Part shown: positions 33,688-42,377 of the stretch, in pieces
Layout of the letters: each line of letters starts with the position of its first letter
Position numbering within the stretch: position 1 is the first letter of the stretch
Origin: an uncultured Lachnospiraceae bacterium
GTDB lineage: Bacteria; Bacillota; Clostridia; Lachnospirales; Lachnospiraceae
Length of the DNA stretch: 64,000 bases
Direction of reading: 5' to 3'
Assembly (NCBI GenBank): GCA_910577105.1
Contig: CAJTMB010000011.1
Span: 19,231 to 83,230 of the forward strand
Made by a program: the position numbers and the translations under genes
Notes under the pieces: generated by a model
Told to the model about the DNA's origin: nothing
The model's database searches: none
Seen by the model: only the letters and a program-made list of their open reading frames with translations

Positions 33688-34749
33688 CTAATCCTGTATT
33701 TCTCTTCTCTCATTTGCTATTTCATGCACTATATTTGAAAATTCTTCAGATTTGGATTCCAGCAGAGCATGAGTGGTATCTTCCATGATAAACAGACGTT
33801 TAAAAGGCGCGTCAATGCTGTCAAAATATTCCTCCGCCAGTTTATAGTTTGTCTGGTAATCCATATCCCCATTGATATTGTAGTAGGGTACAGCGTAGTC
33901 TAATCTTCCTTTTATAGAAAATGCCTCAAATTCTTCCGATTGGAAAAAGGCCAGATATACGCTCATGTCCCTCGAAAAATAATTTACCCAGTCGGCAATG
34001 GAATAATTGGGATTGAAAATAACCGCCGCCGCAAGATTATAATCGGAACCATCCTTCATCATGCCGTAACCGAACTTATCCATCAAGGCGTTTCTTGCCA
34101 AAATATGGTCCATGGTTATGTGCTCCGGCGTCAGCTGTTCTACAAGTTGTAAAGCCTCTTCATCATCCTCGGACCAGAAATGCGCCTCCTCTTTAAATGC
34201 CCTCTCATTATCGGTTGAATCCACAAGCTGTCCCGTACCTATGAAGCATTCATAGTATTCCGGATATTCCAGCACAAGATTCGCTCCGTAAATCGAGCCC
34301 CACGAATGGCCAAGTATGGTTATCTTGTCTACCGATAAATAATCCCTTAGAAACTCTGTCATTTCCTTTCCGTCTTCCAGAAACAATTCCCGCGTTAATA
34401 CAATCTCATTCTGCCCGGCATCATAACTCTTTCCGCAATTTCTCTGGTCCCAGGTTACCACCGTATAGACGTCTGCCCATTTTCTGGTGATTACATAATC
34501 AAATTCACTTGTGGAAGAACCCGGTCCGCCGTGCAGATACAGCAAAACCGGATTATGTATGTCTTCCCCATAGATATTTATCCACTGCTCTGTCCCGTTA
34601 ATCTCCACGTACATGGACTGATTGATGCCGCCTTCAGGCGTTTTTCTGTTGATGTATACCCCGATTGCCCTTACGGAGAAAAACAAAATCAGTAAGGCAA
34701 TCATACCCAGACCAATGGCCTTTAAGGTTCTGAAAATCTTTCTTTTCAA
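33688..34749 (-). CDS. Membrane-anchored alpha/beta hydrolase, proline iminopeptidase-like
   Basis: A 353-residue protein with an N-terminal membrane anchor (about residues 10-32), then an alpha/beta hydrolase domain. The oxyanion loop LYLHGGPGSSTSEFDY and VVTWDQRNCGKS are typical of the S33/proline iminopeptidase group, the nucleophile is Ser in GHSWGS, and the late His is in DTTHALLES. The start is a TTG at 34749 with GAGGT eight bases upstream; no nearer ATG fits. Peptide or ester substrates are both possible. The preceding acetyltransferase gene ends 6 bases upstream. Confidence 0.85.
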   Translation of the reverse strand: MKRKIFRTLKAIGLGMIALLILFFSVRAIGVYINRKTPEGGINQSMYVEINGTEQWINIYGEDIHNPVLLYLHGGPGSSTSEFDYVITRKWADVYTVVTWDQRNCGKSYDAGQNEIVLTRELFLEDGKEMTEFLRDYLSVDKITILGHSWGSIYGANLVLEYPEYYECFIGTGQLVDSTDNERAFKEEAHFWSEDDEEALQLVEQLTPEHITMDHILARNALMDKFGYGMMKDGSDYNLAAAVIFNPNYSIADWVNYFSRDMSVYLAFFQSEEFEAFSIKGRLDYAVPYYNINGDMDYQTNYKLAEEYFDSIDAPFKRLFIMEDTTHALLESKSEEFSNIVHEIANERREIQD

Positions 34750-34755
34750 GTCTGT

Positions 34756-35571
34756 TTACCTCGATATCGTAGTCTCAAAACAAAACTGTGTCAGTTCTCC
34801 GCACACATGATAACCAATCCGTTTATAAACCGCGTTGGAGCATACATTATCCTGCTCCGTATATAACATGGGAATACAGTTGTCATCTAAGATTTTTTGT
34901 GTAATTTCACCTACAAGCATACCGGCATATCCTTTTCCCCTTTGGGCAGAGTCTGTGTATACCGTATTGATTCTTGCAAATTCTTTCGTCCGGTGGACAA
35001 TCATTGCCATGGCAGCAACGACTCCTTCATCCTCCCAGAGATAAAGATTGTCCGCGCCTGCAACATCCTTTGCAAAGCCCTCTGCTTCCCCTTCCCGCAT
35101 AGGACGTTTTTCCAAATCCCAGACCATGCCGGTAATAAACTTTTCCAGTATACTTCTGTGACTCTCATTTGAAAAGATAACATGACCGCCTGCATGTTTC
35201 GCATTAACCACTTCATCGCACCGGTATACCACCATAGGCACTTCACTCTTGTAGGTTACCTTTTTCTTTTCTGAAATCCTTTGGACTATCTTCTCCATTT
35301 TTTCTGCATCAGCAACTATTTTTAATTGCGGATTTAATTCCAACCGTCCTGCGATAATTTCTTCCATTTCCCGATAAGCTTCCTCATCGGCATCATCATG
35401 AATCCAGACCCACATGGGAAACTTCTCATTTGACTGTCCAATCAAAAAGGACTTTTCGTCCGTTGCCCAAAATGCGTCCCTCTCCGCTATAAAATAGAAT
35501 AAATTAAAAAGGACCTTGTCGTTTTCAGACAGCATTTCATTTATTACAGGTAAAGCGTTTTTTATTATCAT
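34756..35571 (-). CDS. GNAT-family N-acetyltransferase
   Basis: A 271-residue two-domain acetyltransferase. The N-terminal half is a degenerate acyltransferase-like domain (DAFWATDEKSFLIGQ), and the C-terminal half is a standard GNAT fold with VYTDSAQRGKGYAGMLVGEITQKI as the acetyl-CoA loop (R-G-K-G-Y-A) and SNAVYKRIGYHVCGE. The substrate is unknown. Start choice: two adjacent ATGs lie after GGAGG; the second gives the better 8-base spacing. It sits inside a chain of minus-strand genes with only short gaps. Confidence 0.85.
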   Translation of the reverse strand: MIIKNALPVINEMLSENDKVLFNLFYFIAERDAFWATDEKSFLIGQSNEKFPMWVWIHDDADEEAYREMEEIIAGRLELNPQLKIVADAEKMEKIVQRISEKKKVTYKSEVPMVVYRCDEVVNAKHAGGHVIFSNESHRSILEKFITGMVWDLEKRPMREGEAEGFAKDVAGADNLYLWEDEGVVAAMAMIVHRTKEFARINTVYTDSAQRGKGYAGMLVGEITQKILDDNCIPMLYTEQDNVCSNAVYKRIGYHVCGELTQFCFETTISR

Positions 35572-35594
35572 CATTTTTTCCTCCAAAACATGTT

Positions 35595-35987
35595 TTACAT
35601 GTATAAGTACCAATATACTCCATATTTGTCCAATACATCTGCACTGCATTTGCTCCACGGAAGTTCACCTATTTCCCTGTATGCAATACCTTCTTTCAGT
35701 AAAAACTCATATGCTTTCTTTACTTCCTTTTCTGTTGCAAAGTTTATCCCTAAGCTTGTTGTCGGAGATATTTTATTTAACACCTGCATATGTAAGTCCG
35801 ACACCAATGCTTCATTATTGTGTTCACTAATTGCAAAAATCGTTTTACCGTCCTTTTGTAACTCAGCGTGCATATATGTTCCGTCTTTAAACTTTTCATT
35901 ATAACCCAATGTCAGTCCAAAAGCCTCTTGGTAAAACTCCACTGCTTCATTTGTATTTTTAATATATAAAGTCGCACCAAGTGTCAT
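35595..35987 (-). CDS. VOC (glyoxalase-fold) protein, PhnB-like
   Basis: A 130-residue protein of the vicinal-oxygen-chelate superfamily: LYIKNTNEAVEFYQEAFGLTLGY, with metal- or substrate-facing residues in the YMHAELQKDGKTIFAISE strand. Members include small resistance proteins and PhnB/glyoxalase relatives. The usual metal set is incomplete, so catalysis is uncertain. The ATG at 35987 overlaps the preceding stop by ATGA and has AGGAGAAAG. It is therefore translationally coupled to the HAD-kinase fusion upstream. Confidence 0.82.
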   Translation of the reverse strand: MTLGATLYIKNTNEAVEFYQEAFGLTLGYNEKFKDGTYMHAELQKDGKTIFAISEHNNEALVSDLHMQVLNKISPTTSLGINFATEKEVKKAYEFLLKEGIAYREIGELPWSKCSADVLDKYGVYWYLYM

Positions 35988-37696
35988 TCTCTTTCTCCTT
36001 TGTTCATCTGTGGTAATACCCTGCACCATTCAAGCCATAATTTGTCATAAATCCTGTTCAGCCTGTTTATTACCTGCTCACCGGCTTCCACCGTCTTGTC
36101 CATAAACTGCATGCCGCGTTCTCCCATAAAATCCACACAGTACATTAAAGTATAAAACAGGAATGCCCTCTTTTCGGCATCACTCACCGACATTTCTTCT
36201 AAAAGATACTCTGCATAATCCGTATCATACTCCAGATTAAGCAGCGCCATTTTGGTTAATGCCGCAAAAGAAAGCTTATCTCCTATTCCAATCCAGTCTA
36301 TATCTATAATGCCGGATACGCGCCCCTTTGATATCAAAAGATTTTTACTGCTGATATCATCTAAATAAGCAATGGGTTTCACACCGGAAAAGTACTCTTC
36401 TAACTGCGTCATTTGTTCCTGAAGCCGCGTTACCTTTTCAACTGCAAAATAACCGTTGCGGACAACACGCTCTTTGGCACGTTCAAGCATATACCGTATG
36501 TGCGCGGACCACGACCAATCCGGTTTTATTTGGGGAAGTTTTAAGGTTGCAACCCGGTTTTGGAATTGTACTGTCTCCTTGGCAATCGCTTTCTTTTCGT
36601 CTGCTTTTAGCTGCGTATACACAAGCCCGATATCTTTGCCTTCCAAAAAAGTTAAAATCAAGTACTCATATGCTTCATACTTTCCTTGTGCGACAACGTC
36701 CGGCACCGGCAGCTTTAGAGATGCCAGCTGCTTTAACCAATAAACAGTATTTTTGTATGCATCGGTTTCCTGACTGCACCGAACAACAAACTTATCCTTC
36801 CCATGCTCCACTATGTAGACGTAATTGCCCTGCCCTACTCCGCACCGCTCTATTGCCTTTGGATATTGTCCCAGACAATCCTTACATATTTGAGATACTT
36901 TCGACGCTATACAATCCTGTGGGAAGAAATGCATTTCCAAATACTCTGCAATGCCGTCTTCCTCATTGCTGCCGATTACAAGGTCCGCCTTTTGCTTAAC
37001 CGGGTCTATGGCATTCCCCATGGCGATTCCCTTGCCGCAAAGCTGTAACATCCCTATATCCGCATAGTCATCGCCAAACGCCGTTATCTCCTCTGCAGAA
37101 ATTCCACATACGGCGCACACTTCCATAACAGCCCTTTCTTTTGTGGCTTCCATGGGGGTAAATTTGTACCAGTACCCATCCGAAAAACGCACGCAGTCAC
37201 ATTTGGGAAACAATTCCTGCAATTGTTTTGCCTGATTTTCTTCAAATATTTCAATGCAAATCTTTAATGCACTTTCCCTAAAATCCTTAAAATCCGTATA
37301 GATACTGTCTCCCCAGCTTTTATCCTGCTTTTTAGGGTCAATTTTGTAATTCCAATAATGGGCGTCTATGGTGTCAACCGTGATTTCACAATCCGCACCG
37401 CATACCTTCCCGGCGGCTGCTATCATCCGGCTTGTGTCTTCTATGGAAAACCCGCTCCTGTAGATATATTCTCCCTGAGATTTTACCAGAGCGCCGCCGC
37501 TTGTAATCAAGATATCCGGCTTTAGTTCCTCCACAAAAGACAGGGCGTTCTGCTCGCTTCTGGATGTGGACACGCCGATAAGTATACCCATCTTCCTGCA
37601 TTCCCTTAACGCATAAAATGTTCTTTCTGAGATAGATTTATCATCCCGGAGCAATGTGCCATCCAAGTCAAACAAGAGTAGTTTCTTATTTTCCAA
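35984..37696 (-). CDS. HAD hydrolase fused to an APH-like kinase domain
   Basis: A 570-residue fusion. Residues 1-275 are a Cof-type (HAD-IIB) phosphatase: FDLDGT with D10 and D12, STSRSEQN, and GDDYADIGML. From about 285 an aminoglycoside-phosphotransferase-like domain follows: a glycine loop RCGVGQGNYVYIV, VVRCS, the catalytic loop YLDDISSKNLL and the metal motif GIIDIDWIGIGD. The catalytic loop keeps the Asp and Asn but lacks the usual His before the Asp. A phosphatase joined to a kinase suggests a sugar or cofactor whose phosphorylation is adjusted both ways; this is inference. Confidence 0.88.
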   Translation of the reverse strand: MENKKLLLFDLDGTLLRDDKSISERTFYALRECRKMGILIGVSTSRSEQNALSFVEELKPDILITSGGALVKSQGEYIYRSGFSIEDTSRMIAAAGKVCGADCEITVDTIDAHYWNYKIDPKKQDKSWGDSIYTDFKDFRESALKICIEIFEENQAKQLQELFPKCDCVRFSDGYWYKFTPMEATKERAVMEVCAVCGISAEEITAFGDDYADIGMLQLCGKGIAMGNAIDPVKQKADLVIGSNEEDGIAEYLEMHFFPQDCIASKVSQICKDCLGQYPKAIERCGVGQGNYVYIVEHGKDKFVVRCSQETDAYKNTVYWLKQLASLKLPVPDVVAQGKYEAYEYLILTFLEGKDIGLVYTQLKADEKKAIAKETVQFQNRVATLKLPQIKPDWSWSAHIRYMLERAKERVVRNGYFAVEKVTRLQEQMTQLEEYFSGVKPIAYLDDISSKNLLISKGRVSGIIDIDWIGIGDKLSFAALTKMALLNLEYDTDYAEYLLEEMSVSDAEKRAFLFYTLMYCVDFMGERGMQFMDKTVEAGEQVINRLNRIYDKLWLEWCRVLPQMNKGERE

Positions 37697-37711
37697 AACA
37701 AGCCTCCCTTT

Positions 37712-38146
37712 TTAAAGCCATTGGATAAACGCTGTTTTATCCGTGCAGTTGTATCCTGCGTTTTTATAGAAATCCAGCGTCTTCTCCTCCCTGCTTCCCG
37801 TAAGCAGCATCATTTTATAGCAGTTGGCGGACTGCGCCGTCTGTCTGGCGTATTTAAGACACGCTGTTGCCAGCCCCTTTCCCCGATAGTTTACATGAGT
37901 AACCACATTTTCCACAAAAGCGTACGGGCGCACATTTCTCGTAAGGTTGGGAATAATGACGCATACGCAGGAAGATACGATTTTCCCATCCACTTCATTT
38001 AAAATCAGATGGTGGTTTTCGTCCCGAATTATCTGCTCCCATGTATGCAACAGATAATCGGTCTGTTTTGGAACAGAGTCTTCATGCAGGCATAAATATA
38101 ATTCCAATACTTCCTTTAAATCTTCCTTTCGGGCTTCACGTACCAT
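37712..38146 (-). CDS. GNAT-family N-acetyltransferase
   Basis: A 144-residue single-domain acetyltransferase: VREARKEDLKEVLELY at the N terminus, the acetyl-CoA loop VVTHVNYRGKGLATACLKYA, and the late motif TLDFYKNAGYNCTDKTAF. The acceptor is not predictable. It starts 12 bases after the membrane-protein gene upstream and ends 15 bases before the HAD-kinase fusion, so it is probably part of the same transcript. Confidence 0.87.
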   Translation of the reverse strand: MVREARKEDLKEVLELYLCLHEDSVPKQTDYLLHTWEQIIRDENHHLILNEVDGKIVSSCVCVIIPNLTRNVRPYAFVENVVTHVNYRGKGLATACLKYARQTAQSANCYKMMLLTGSREEKTLDFYKNAGYNCTDKTAFIQWL

Positions 38147-38158
38147 AGAAAGCCTCCG

Positions 38159-38902
38159 TTATTTTGAAGTTTTATTCACTCTGTCTTCCATCTCCTGATA
38201 TTCTTTTTCCGAGAGCAGTCTGCCTCCTGCCATATCAATAGCGGGATTTTTCTGTATCAGTATTTCCTGAATCTGCTTCACCGTTTTTTCTTTGGCTTCT
38301 GCAATCATGTAGGTTTTATGGTTGGAAAAAACCGCAATATTGGTTGCGTATATGGTTTTCATTTTGCCGTTTACATTGATTCTGTCTGACGTTTCCACAA
38401 AATACGCCCCCGTAATATCTTCTATTTTTATGACACAGGGCGCCAGAAGATTGCCGATACACATATAATCCCTTGTCAAAACACCCTCAATGGCTTTCGT
38501 TCCTATCTGCAGCCGCAGGCTATCGTCCTCCAGTACCTGACTGCCAAAATCCCGGATAACGCTTTCAGGATAATCGCTGGCATCCATAAACTTTTTAATC
38601 CAGTCCGTTTCATTCATCTTCATTCTGCGAATCCCAAAATAAATGACAAAGATACCCGGAACCAGAAACACCAACCCGATAATACCTATAAAAATTATTT
38701 CACCTATGGGTCCCGGGTCTCCTTCTGCCAAAAACATAACTTCCAACGCAAGTATGCCGAGTCCCATCAAAGCAAGAATCCCACCACAAATAATAAGCGC
38801 GACTCCTCCGCCTCTTGCGCCTTTTGCTATCGCCGCAAAATATCCCTTGGGATAATGCTTCTCACGATATGCTTTGTCCATCAAGACTACTTTTTCCGCC
38901 AT
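38159..38902 (-). CDS. Membrane protein of unknown function, two helices
   Basis: A 247-residue protein with two hydrophobic helices at about residues 32-58 (GGVALIICGGILALMG) and 66-92 (GEIIFIGIIGLVFLVPGIF), followed by a cytoplasmic domain rich in beta strands (LRLQIGTKAIEGVLTRDYM) of unrecognised type. The start has AAGGAGAC and a nearby promoter. It heads the long minus-strand chain running down to the HD-domain gene at 31.7 kb. Confidence 0.7.
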   Translation of the reverse strand: MAEKVVLMDKAYREKHYPKGYFAAIAKGARGGGVALIICGGILALMGLGILALEVMFLAEGDPGPIGEIIFIGIIGLVFLVPGIFVIYFGIRRMKMNETDWIKKFMDASDYPESVIRDFGSQVLEDDSLRLQIGTKAIEGVLTRDYMCIGNLLAPCVIKIEDITGAYFVETSDRINVNGKMKTIYATNIAVFSNHKTYMIAEAKEKTVKQIQEILIQKNPAIDMAGGRLLSEKEYQEMEDRVNKTSK

Positions 38903-38966
38903 ATGTACGTCTCCTTTCCCGTTTCACGGATTTTCATTATTATGTTATTCATTATACTTTGCAGTC

Positions 38967-38996
38967 ATTATATCATACCGGTTAATTTGCCGACAA
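38967..38996 (-). promoter_or_regulatory. Promoter of the 38.9-31.7 kb gene chain
   Basis: On the minus strand TTGTCG (38991-38996) and TATAAT (38967-38972) are spaced by 18 bases, about 65 bases before the membrane-protein start. A second TATAAT at lower coordinates lacks a matching -35 box. Confidence 0.55.
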
Positions 38997-39021
38997 CCAA
39001 AATCTCTTGTGTCATTTCACA

Positions 39022-39687
39022 TTAAGATTTTGCACTTTCCTGCAATACACGGTTCACATACTCCTGTATTTTTCCCTCTATTGCTTTCCAGTCATAGGTC
39101 TGTTTCGGAAAAATACCATTTTCCTCTTTCACTTCACATACCGGAATGGAAATCCCAGTGTTCCATTCACTATTATACGGAACCACCCGGCACTGAATCG
39201 TATCCAGCGCGTTGGCTATGGTGTCGTTTACCATCGCTTTATAACTTGCCAATGCCCAGTCCTGACCTCCGCCATGTGAAATAATGCCTGTCGGCAGATT
39301 GTAGACCTCCGACTTATAGGAATTGTCCTTCCACCAGTGTAAAAATGTGATTTCTTCCATTTTTTCCAGCAGCATGCTTAATTTCGCCGGAATGGGAGCA
39401 TAGTGCGGAGACACAAAGAAAATGCAATCAGACTGTACCACTTCTTCATAAATTGCATTAAAAGCGTCATCCCGGCAGCATCTTTTGCTGTGAAAACATT
39501 TACCGCAGCCAATGCATGGAGATAAATCATATGTTCTTAAGTCCAGTATATTGCATGATATTCCGTTCTGTCCCAATACTTTTTCTATCTTCTTGCATAT
39601 CTGCATCGACGTACTTTCACTGTTACTGCTTAACATATTAGATGCCGAAATACATACTGCTTTTTGGGAGTTTTCTTTTGATTTCAT
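39022..39687 (-). CDS. Iron-sulfur flavoprotein (NADPH-dependent FMN reductase family)
   Basis: A 221-residue flavodoxin-fold protein. FMN contacts are expected near VCISASNMLSSNSES (residues 11-25) and FFVSPHYAPIPAKL. The four cysteines C58, C61, C64 and C70 give the compact CX2CX2CX5C pattern that binds a 4Fe-4S cluster in the Isf family. Such proteins pass electrons between ferredoxins and FMN or reduce quinones and oxidants. The ATG follows GGAGGTAATC. The C-terminal Cys-free part holds the usual dimerisation elements. Confidence 0.85.
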   Translation of the reverse strand: MKSKENSQKAVCISASNMLSSNSESTSMQICKKIEKVLGQNGISCNILDLRTYDLSPCIGCGKCFHSKRCCRDDAFNAIYEEVVQSDCIFFVSPHYAPIPAKLSMLLEKMEEITFLHWWKDNSYKSEVYNLPTGIISHGGGQDWALASYKAMVNDTIANALDTIQCRVVPYNSEWNTGISIPVCEVKEENGIFPKQTYDWKAIEGKIQEYVNRVLQESAKS

Positions 39688-39863
39688 GATTACCTCCGGT
39701 AACGGTCAATTTTGATATCAGTTTGTTAAATTTATATTGAAAAAACTCCTGTTTCCTTTTATCTGCTATTTCTCCATTCAGGTATTCCTCGGTAAAAACA
39801 TCCGCATAAGTCTCATCATTTCTCCTTAACACATTTACTATTTACACTTTTTAATATTATCCA

Positions 39864-39893
39864 TTGCTAAATGGAAATACTTTTTGATATAGT
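39864..39893 (+). promoter_or_regulatory. Promoter of the GNAT gene at 39920
   Basis: TTGCTA (39864-39869) and TATAGT (39888-39893) are spaced by 18 bases, with the ATG 27 bases further on and a GAGAGG ribosome site between. Confidence 0.55.
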
Positions 39894-39919
39894 GGTATTA
39901 AAAACAGAGAGGTTCTATT

Positions 39920-40402
39920 ATGGATAATTATACTATCAGTCCGATGACTCAGAAACACGCATATGAAATATCAAAATGGAAATACGATGATATTTATTCT
40001 TTTTACAATCGTCCCGATACCGCCAGGCCCACTACCGATGGAGATACAACTATAGATAATTTTTTTGTTGTATATGATAATAACCAAACTCTCATCGGTC
40101 ATTTTCATTTTGGACCTGACGGTCAAATCCCGACCATTGAAGAATTTGATTATTCCTGTGACTATCTGGACATCGGACTGGGAATGCGTCCTGAACTATG
40201 CGGAAAAGGCTTTGGAGCACAATTCACTGAACTGGGCATTGCATTTGCCAAAGAGCATTACGGTGCAAAAAAATTCCGTTTATCGGTGGCCGCTTTTAAC
40301 AAACGGGCTCAAAAAGTATACGAGAAAATAGGCTTTCAAAAAATAGGTGAAGTCACTAATTCCTACTTTAAAAACAAATTCTATGTTATGACATTGGAAT
40401 AA
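39920..40402 (+). CDS. GNAT-family N-acetyltransferase (RimJ/RimL-like)
   Basis: A 160-residue acetyltransferase, the only plus-strand gene of this stretch. It has YTISPMTQKHAYEISKWKYDD, typical of the RimJ/RimL group, the acetyl-CoA loop MRPELCGKGFGAQFTELGIA, and NKRAQKVYEKIGFQKIGE. It may act on a protein N terminus, an amino acid or a small drug; nothing narrows this. It has its own promoter. Confidence 0.88.
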   Translation: MDNYTISPMTQKHAYEISKWKYDDIYSFYNRPDTARPTTDGDTTIDNFFVVYDNNQTLIGHFHFGPDGQIPTIEEFDYSCDYLDIGLGMRPELCGKGFGAQFTELGIAFAKEHYGAKKFRLSVAAFNKRAQKVYEKIGFQKIGEVTNSYFKNKFYVMTLE

Positions 40403-40415
40403 CCCACGGCAATTT

Positions 40416-40766
40416 CTAATCAAAAAACTTTCCTTTAAAAAAATTCTCGTTCCCTAACGGCTTTGCCGTAACCCTGAACAGAACGCAGCCGTCCGGACAC
40501 ATAACCACCTTGCTGTATTTACTGTCCCCGCCTATGTTTTCCAAATCTCCGCCGCTCCTTACGGCTTCCATGATGGGATATATCATCATCATGACTTTTG
40601 AGCAGATACCCTGCCCCTGTGCATTGACCGGACAGCCGTAAGTGCATGTATACTTATCTCCAATTTCTTCACCGTTCCGGCAAAATCTCTCTGTTTCTTC
40701 ATTGTCCTTGTTAAATCTAATCACTTCTATTTCCCATTCAAATTCTTCATCGTACCATTTTTTCAT
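40416..40766 (-). CDS. TIGR04076-like Cys-containing protein
   Basis: A 116-residue protein with cysteines in RFCRNGEEIGDKYTCTYGCPVN, GICSKV, and VVMCPDGCVLFRV. This spacing and the phrase MMMIYPIMEAVRSGGDLENIGGD match a small uncharacterised family I know as TIGR04076. A metal site is likely but unproven. It ends 14 bases from the convergent GNAT gene, and the upstream gene lies 12 bases away in the same direction. Confidence 0.78.
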   Translation of the reverse strand: MKKWYDEEFEWEIEVIRFNKDNEETERFCRNGEEIGDKYTCTYGCPVNAQGQGICSKVMMMIYPIMEAVRSGGDLENIGGDSKYSKVVMCPDGCVLFRVTAKPLGNENFFKGKFFD

Positions 40767-40778
40767 TATGATTTCTCC

Positions 40779-41552
40779 CTAACCCTCAAATTTCATTATT
40801 ATATTATGAAAGCACCTTTTAAACCCTAATTTTTCATATAAAAATGCAGAATGACCGCAAGCACCAAGCGTTACCACCTCTACACCATTATTCAGCAAGT
40901 CATTAATTGCATATGAACATAACATTATTGCAGCTTTTCTTCTTCGATATTGTTCCAAAGTCGATACAAATTCTAATGAAGACGCATTTTCATTTTGAAT
41001 TGTCGCACATGTTGAGACGGCAGTCCCATCAATTTCGGCCAGATAAACATTAATATTATTACTTTCCACCCATGTAAAATAGTGTTCTGCATCAATCATA
41101 TCCCAACCATGCAATGCGGTATTAACCACATTTATCCACAATTTAAAATCTTTTTTTGCACTTATTTTTCGGCAAACAATAGGACTTTCTTTTTCTGCAT
41201 AGGGAATAAAGTCTTTTTTATGTAACAGCATTGCAGGTTCCGGCTCAGGCGAACCTTCTGACAAATCTATAAATCCACTTTTCTTCATAATATCAATAAT
41301 ATTATCAGGCGATGCGTCTGGCGTTATATGCCATATTTGCGGTACTTTTCCCTCCCGGATACCTTGGATAAGAACTCTCAATTCTGTCTCGGCGCTTTCT
41401 TCATTCAAATGGACGCGAAAAGCTATGGACGGTCCTTTTTCTCCCTTACACGGAATAATCCAGCTTACAGAACCCTCATAAAGATTAATGATATCGGCTT
41501 GTGCAAATATCTTATAATAATTGTAGTAATTTTGAACAATAACTTGGAACAT
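40779..41552 (-). CDS. GNAT-family N-acetyltransferase, two-domain
   Basis: A 257-residue protein. The N-terminal half is a divergent domain (ADIINLYEGSVSWIIPC); the C-terminal half is a GNAT fold with VYLAEIDGTAVSTCATI, STLEQYRRRKAAIMLCSYAI and ACGHSAFLYEKLGFKRCF. The acetyl-CoA loop is R-R-R-K-A-A, a little altered from the usual R/Q-x-x-G-x-G/A, so activity is not certain. The DNA is AT-rich. It is 7 bases downstream of the DUF6144-like gene. Confidence 0.8.
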   Translation of the reverse strand: MFQVIVQNYYNYYKIFAQADIINLYEGSVSWIIPCKGEKGPSIAFRVHLNEESAETELRVLIQGIREGKVPQIWHITPDASPDNIIDIMKKSGFIDLSEGSPEPEPAMLLHKKDFIPYAEKESPIVCRKISAKKDFKLWINVVNTALHGWDMIDAEHYFTWVESNNINVYLAEIDGTAVSTCATIQNENASSLEFVSTLEQYRRRKAAIMLCSYAINDLLNNGVEVVTLGACGHSAFLYEKLGFKRCFHNIIMKFEG

Positions 41553-41559
41553 CTTTGTC

Positions 41560-42315
41560 TTACCTCTCTGTATTTACATATTTTTGCATGATATCATCTG
41601 GTATTTCAATCTCATATTCACAGGTCAAATCTCCATTCAAAACCGAGCGAACTACTTTACCTTCCAATTCTCTGCCCAAAAATGCTTCTATAAAATTCAT
41701 TACGTGACCTAAGCTACAATTACATAACGCAGGAGACACAACGTTTTCCGATAAGATGGACTCCTTTGCAAAAGGGCAGTGGCATGCATGATATCGTTTC
41801 ATTTTTTCGTCGGTGGCATTTAAATACTCTTTCATGTTACAGGGAAATGCCATACAGTATAGTTTGTTTCCCTCCCGAACAGGAGCTAACATTTTCGGAT
41901 TATCTTTTATAAATGCTAATACCTCATCCGAAATTTCCTGTCCATAAAAATCCTTTTTCTCATTGTTCAGTTCAATAAAATGATTCAATTCATCATTTAA
42001 ATGCTTATTTAAAAAATCATCTAAATTACCTATTTCCATAAACTCTTTGTGAGCCCATTCACATTGTGATGGATGTAATCCATGCCTCACTTTGTATAAT
42101 ATTTTCTTTGAAGTTTCTTCATCTGTCATTTCCTCCAACCGCTTCATAAACAGATACATATTATGGCATTGACATTTGCACTCAGAGTCTAAATCAGGTA
42201 TATCAATATTTTTAACAAGTTTGTTCCAAAAAGATTCTCCCAATTCTGCGCAGATTTCTCTTTTAAAAGTTGCAATTCCAAATTTTTCATCATAAACTAT
42301 TTTAGTATCTCCCAT
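41560..42315 (-). CDS. Cys-rich DUF6144-like protein
   Basis: A 251-residue protein with three cysteine/histidine clusters: DSECKCQCHNMYLF, YHACHCPFAKESI and SPALCNCSLGHVMNF. I associate this pattern with DUF6144. The C-terminal part (FIEAFLGRELEGKVVRSVLNGDLTCEYEI) resembles small ligand-binding V4R-like folds. The clusters could hold a metal or FeS centre. The ATG at 42315 has AGGAGGAG. No function is assigned. Confidence 0.65.
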   Translation of the reverse strand: MGDTKIVYDEKFGIATFKREICAELGESFWNKLVKNIDIPDLDSECKCQCHNMYLFMKRLEEMTDEETSKKILYKVRHGLHPSQCEWAHKEFMEIGNLDDFLNKHLNDELNHFIELNNEKKDFYGQEISDEVLAFIKDNPKMLAPVREGNKLYCMAFPCNMKEYLNATDEKMKRYHACHCPFAKESILSENVVSPALCNCSLGHVMNFIEAFLGRELEGKVVRSVLNGDLTCEYEIEIPDDIMQKYVNTER

Positions 42316-42377
42316 ATCTCCTCCTAACGAAAAAGTCATGATAACTGAAAGCGTTTCTGTAGCACTGCTCTAAGCTA

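Noticed and set aside
39638..39832. Minus-strand frame of 64 codons before the iron-sulfur flavoprotein
   Set aside because: GTG start lies before, not after, the AAGGAG motif; it overlaps the next gene by 50 bases. A fragment (NDETYADVF) faintly recalls Rpn-type transposase-like proteins, but too little remains to support a call.
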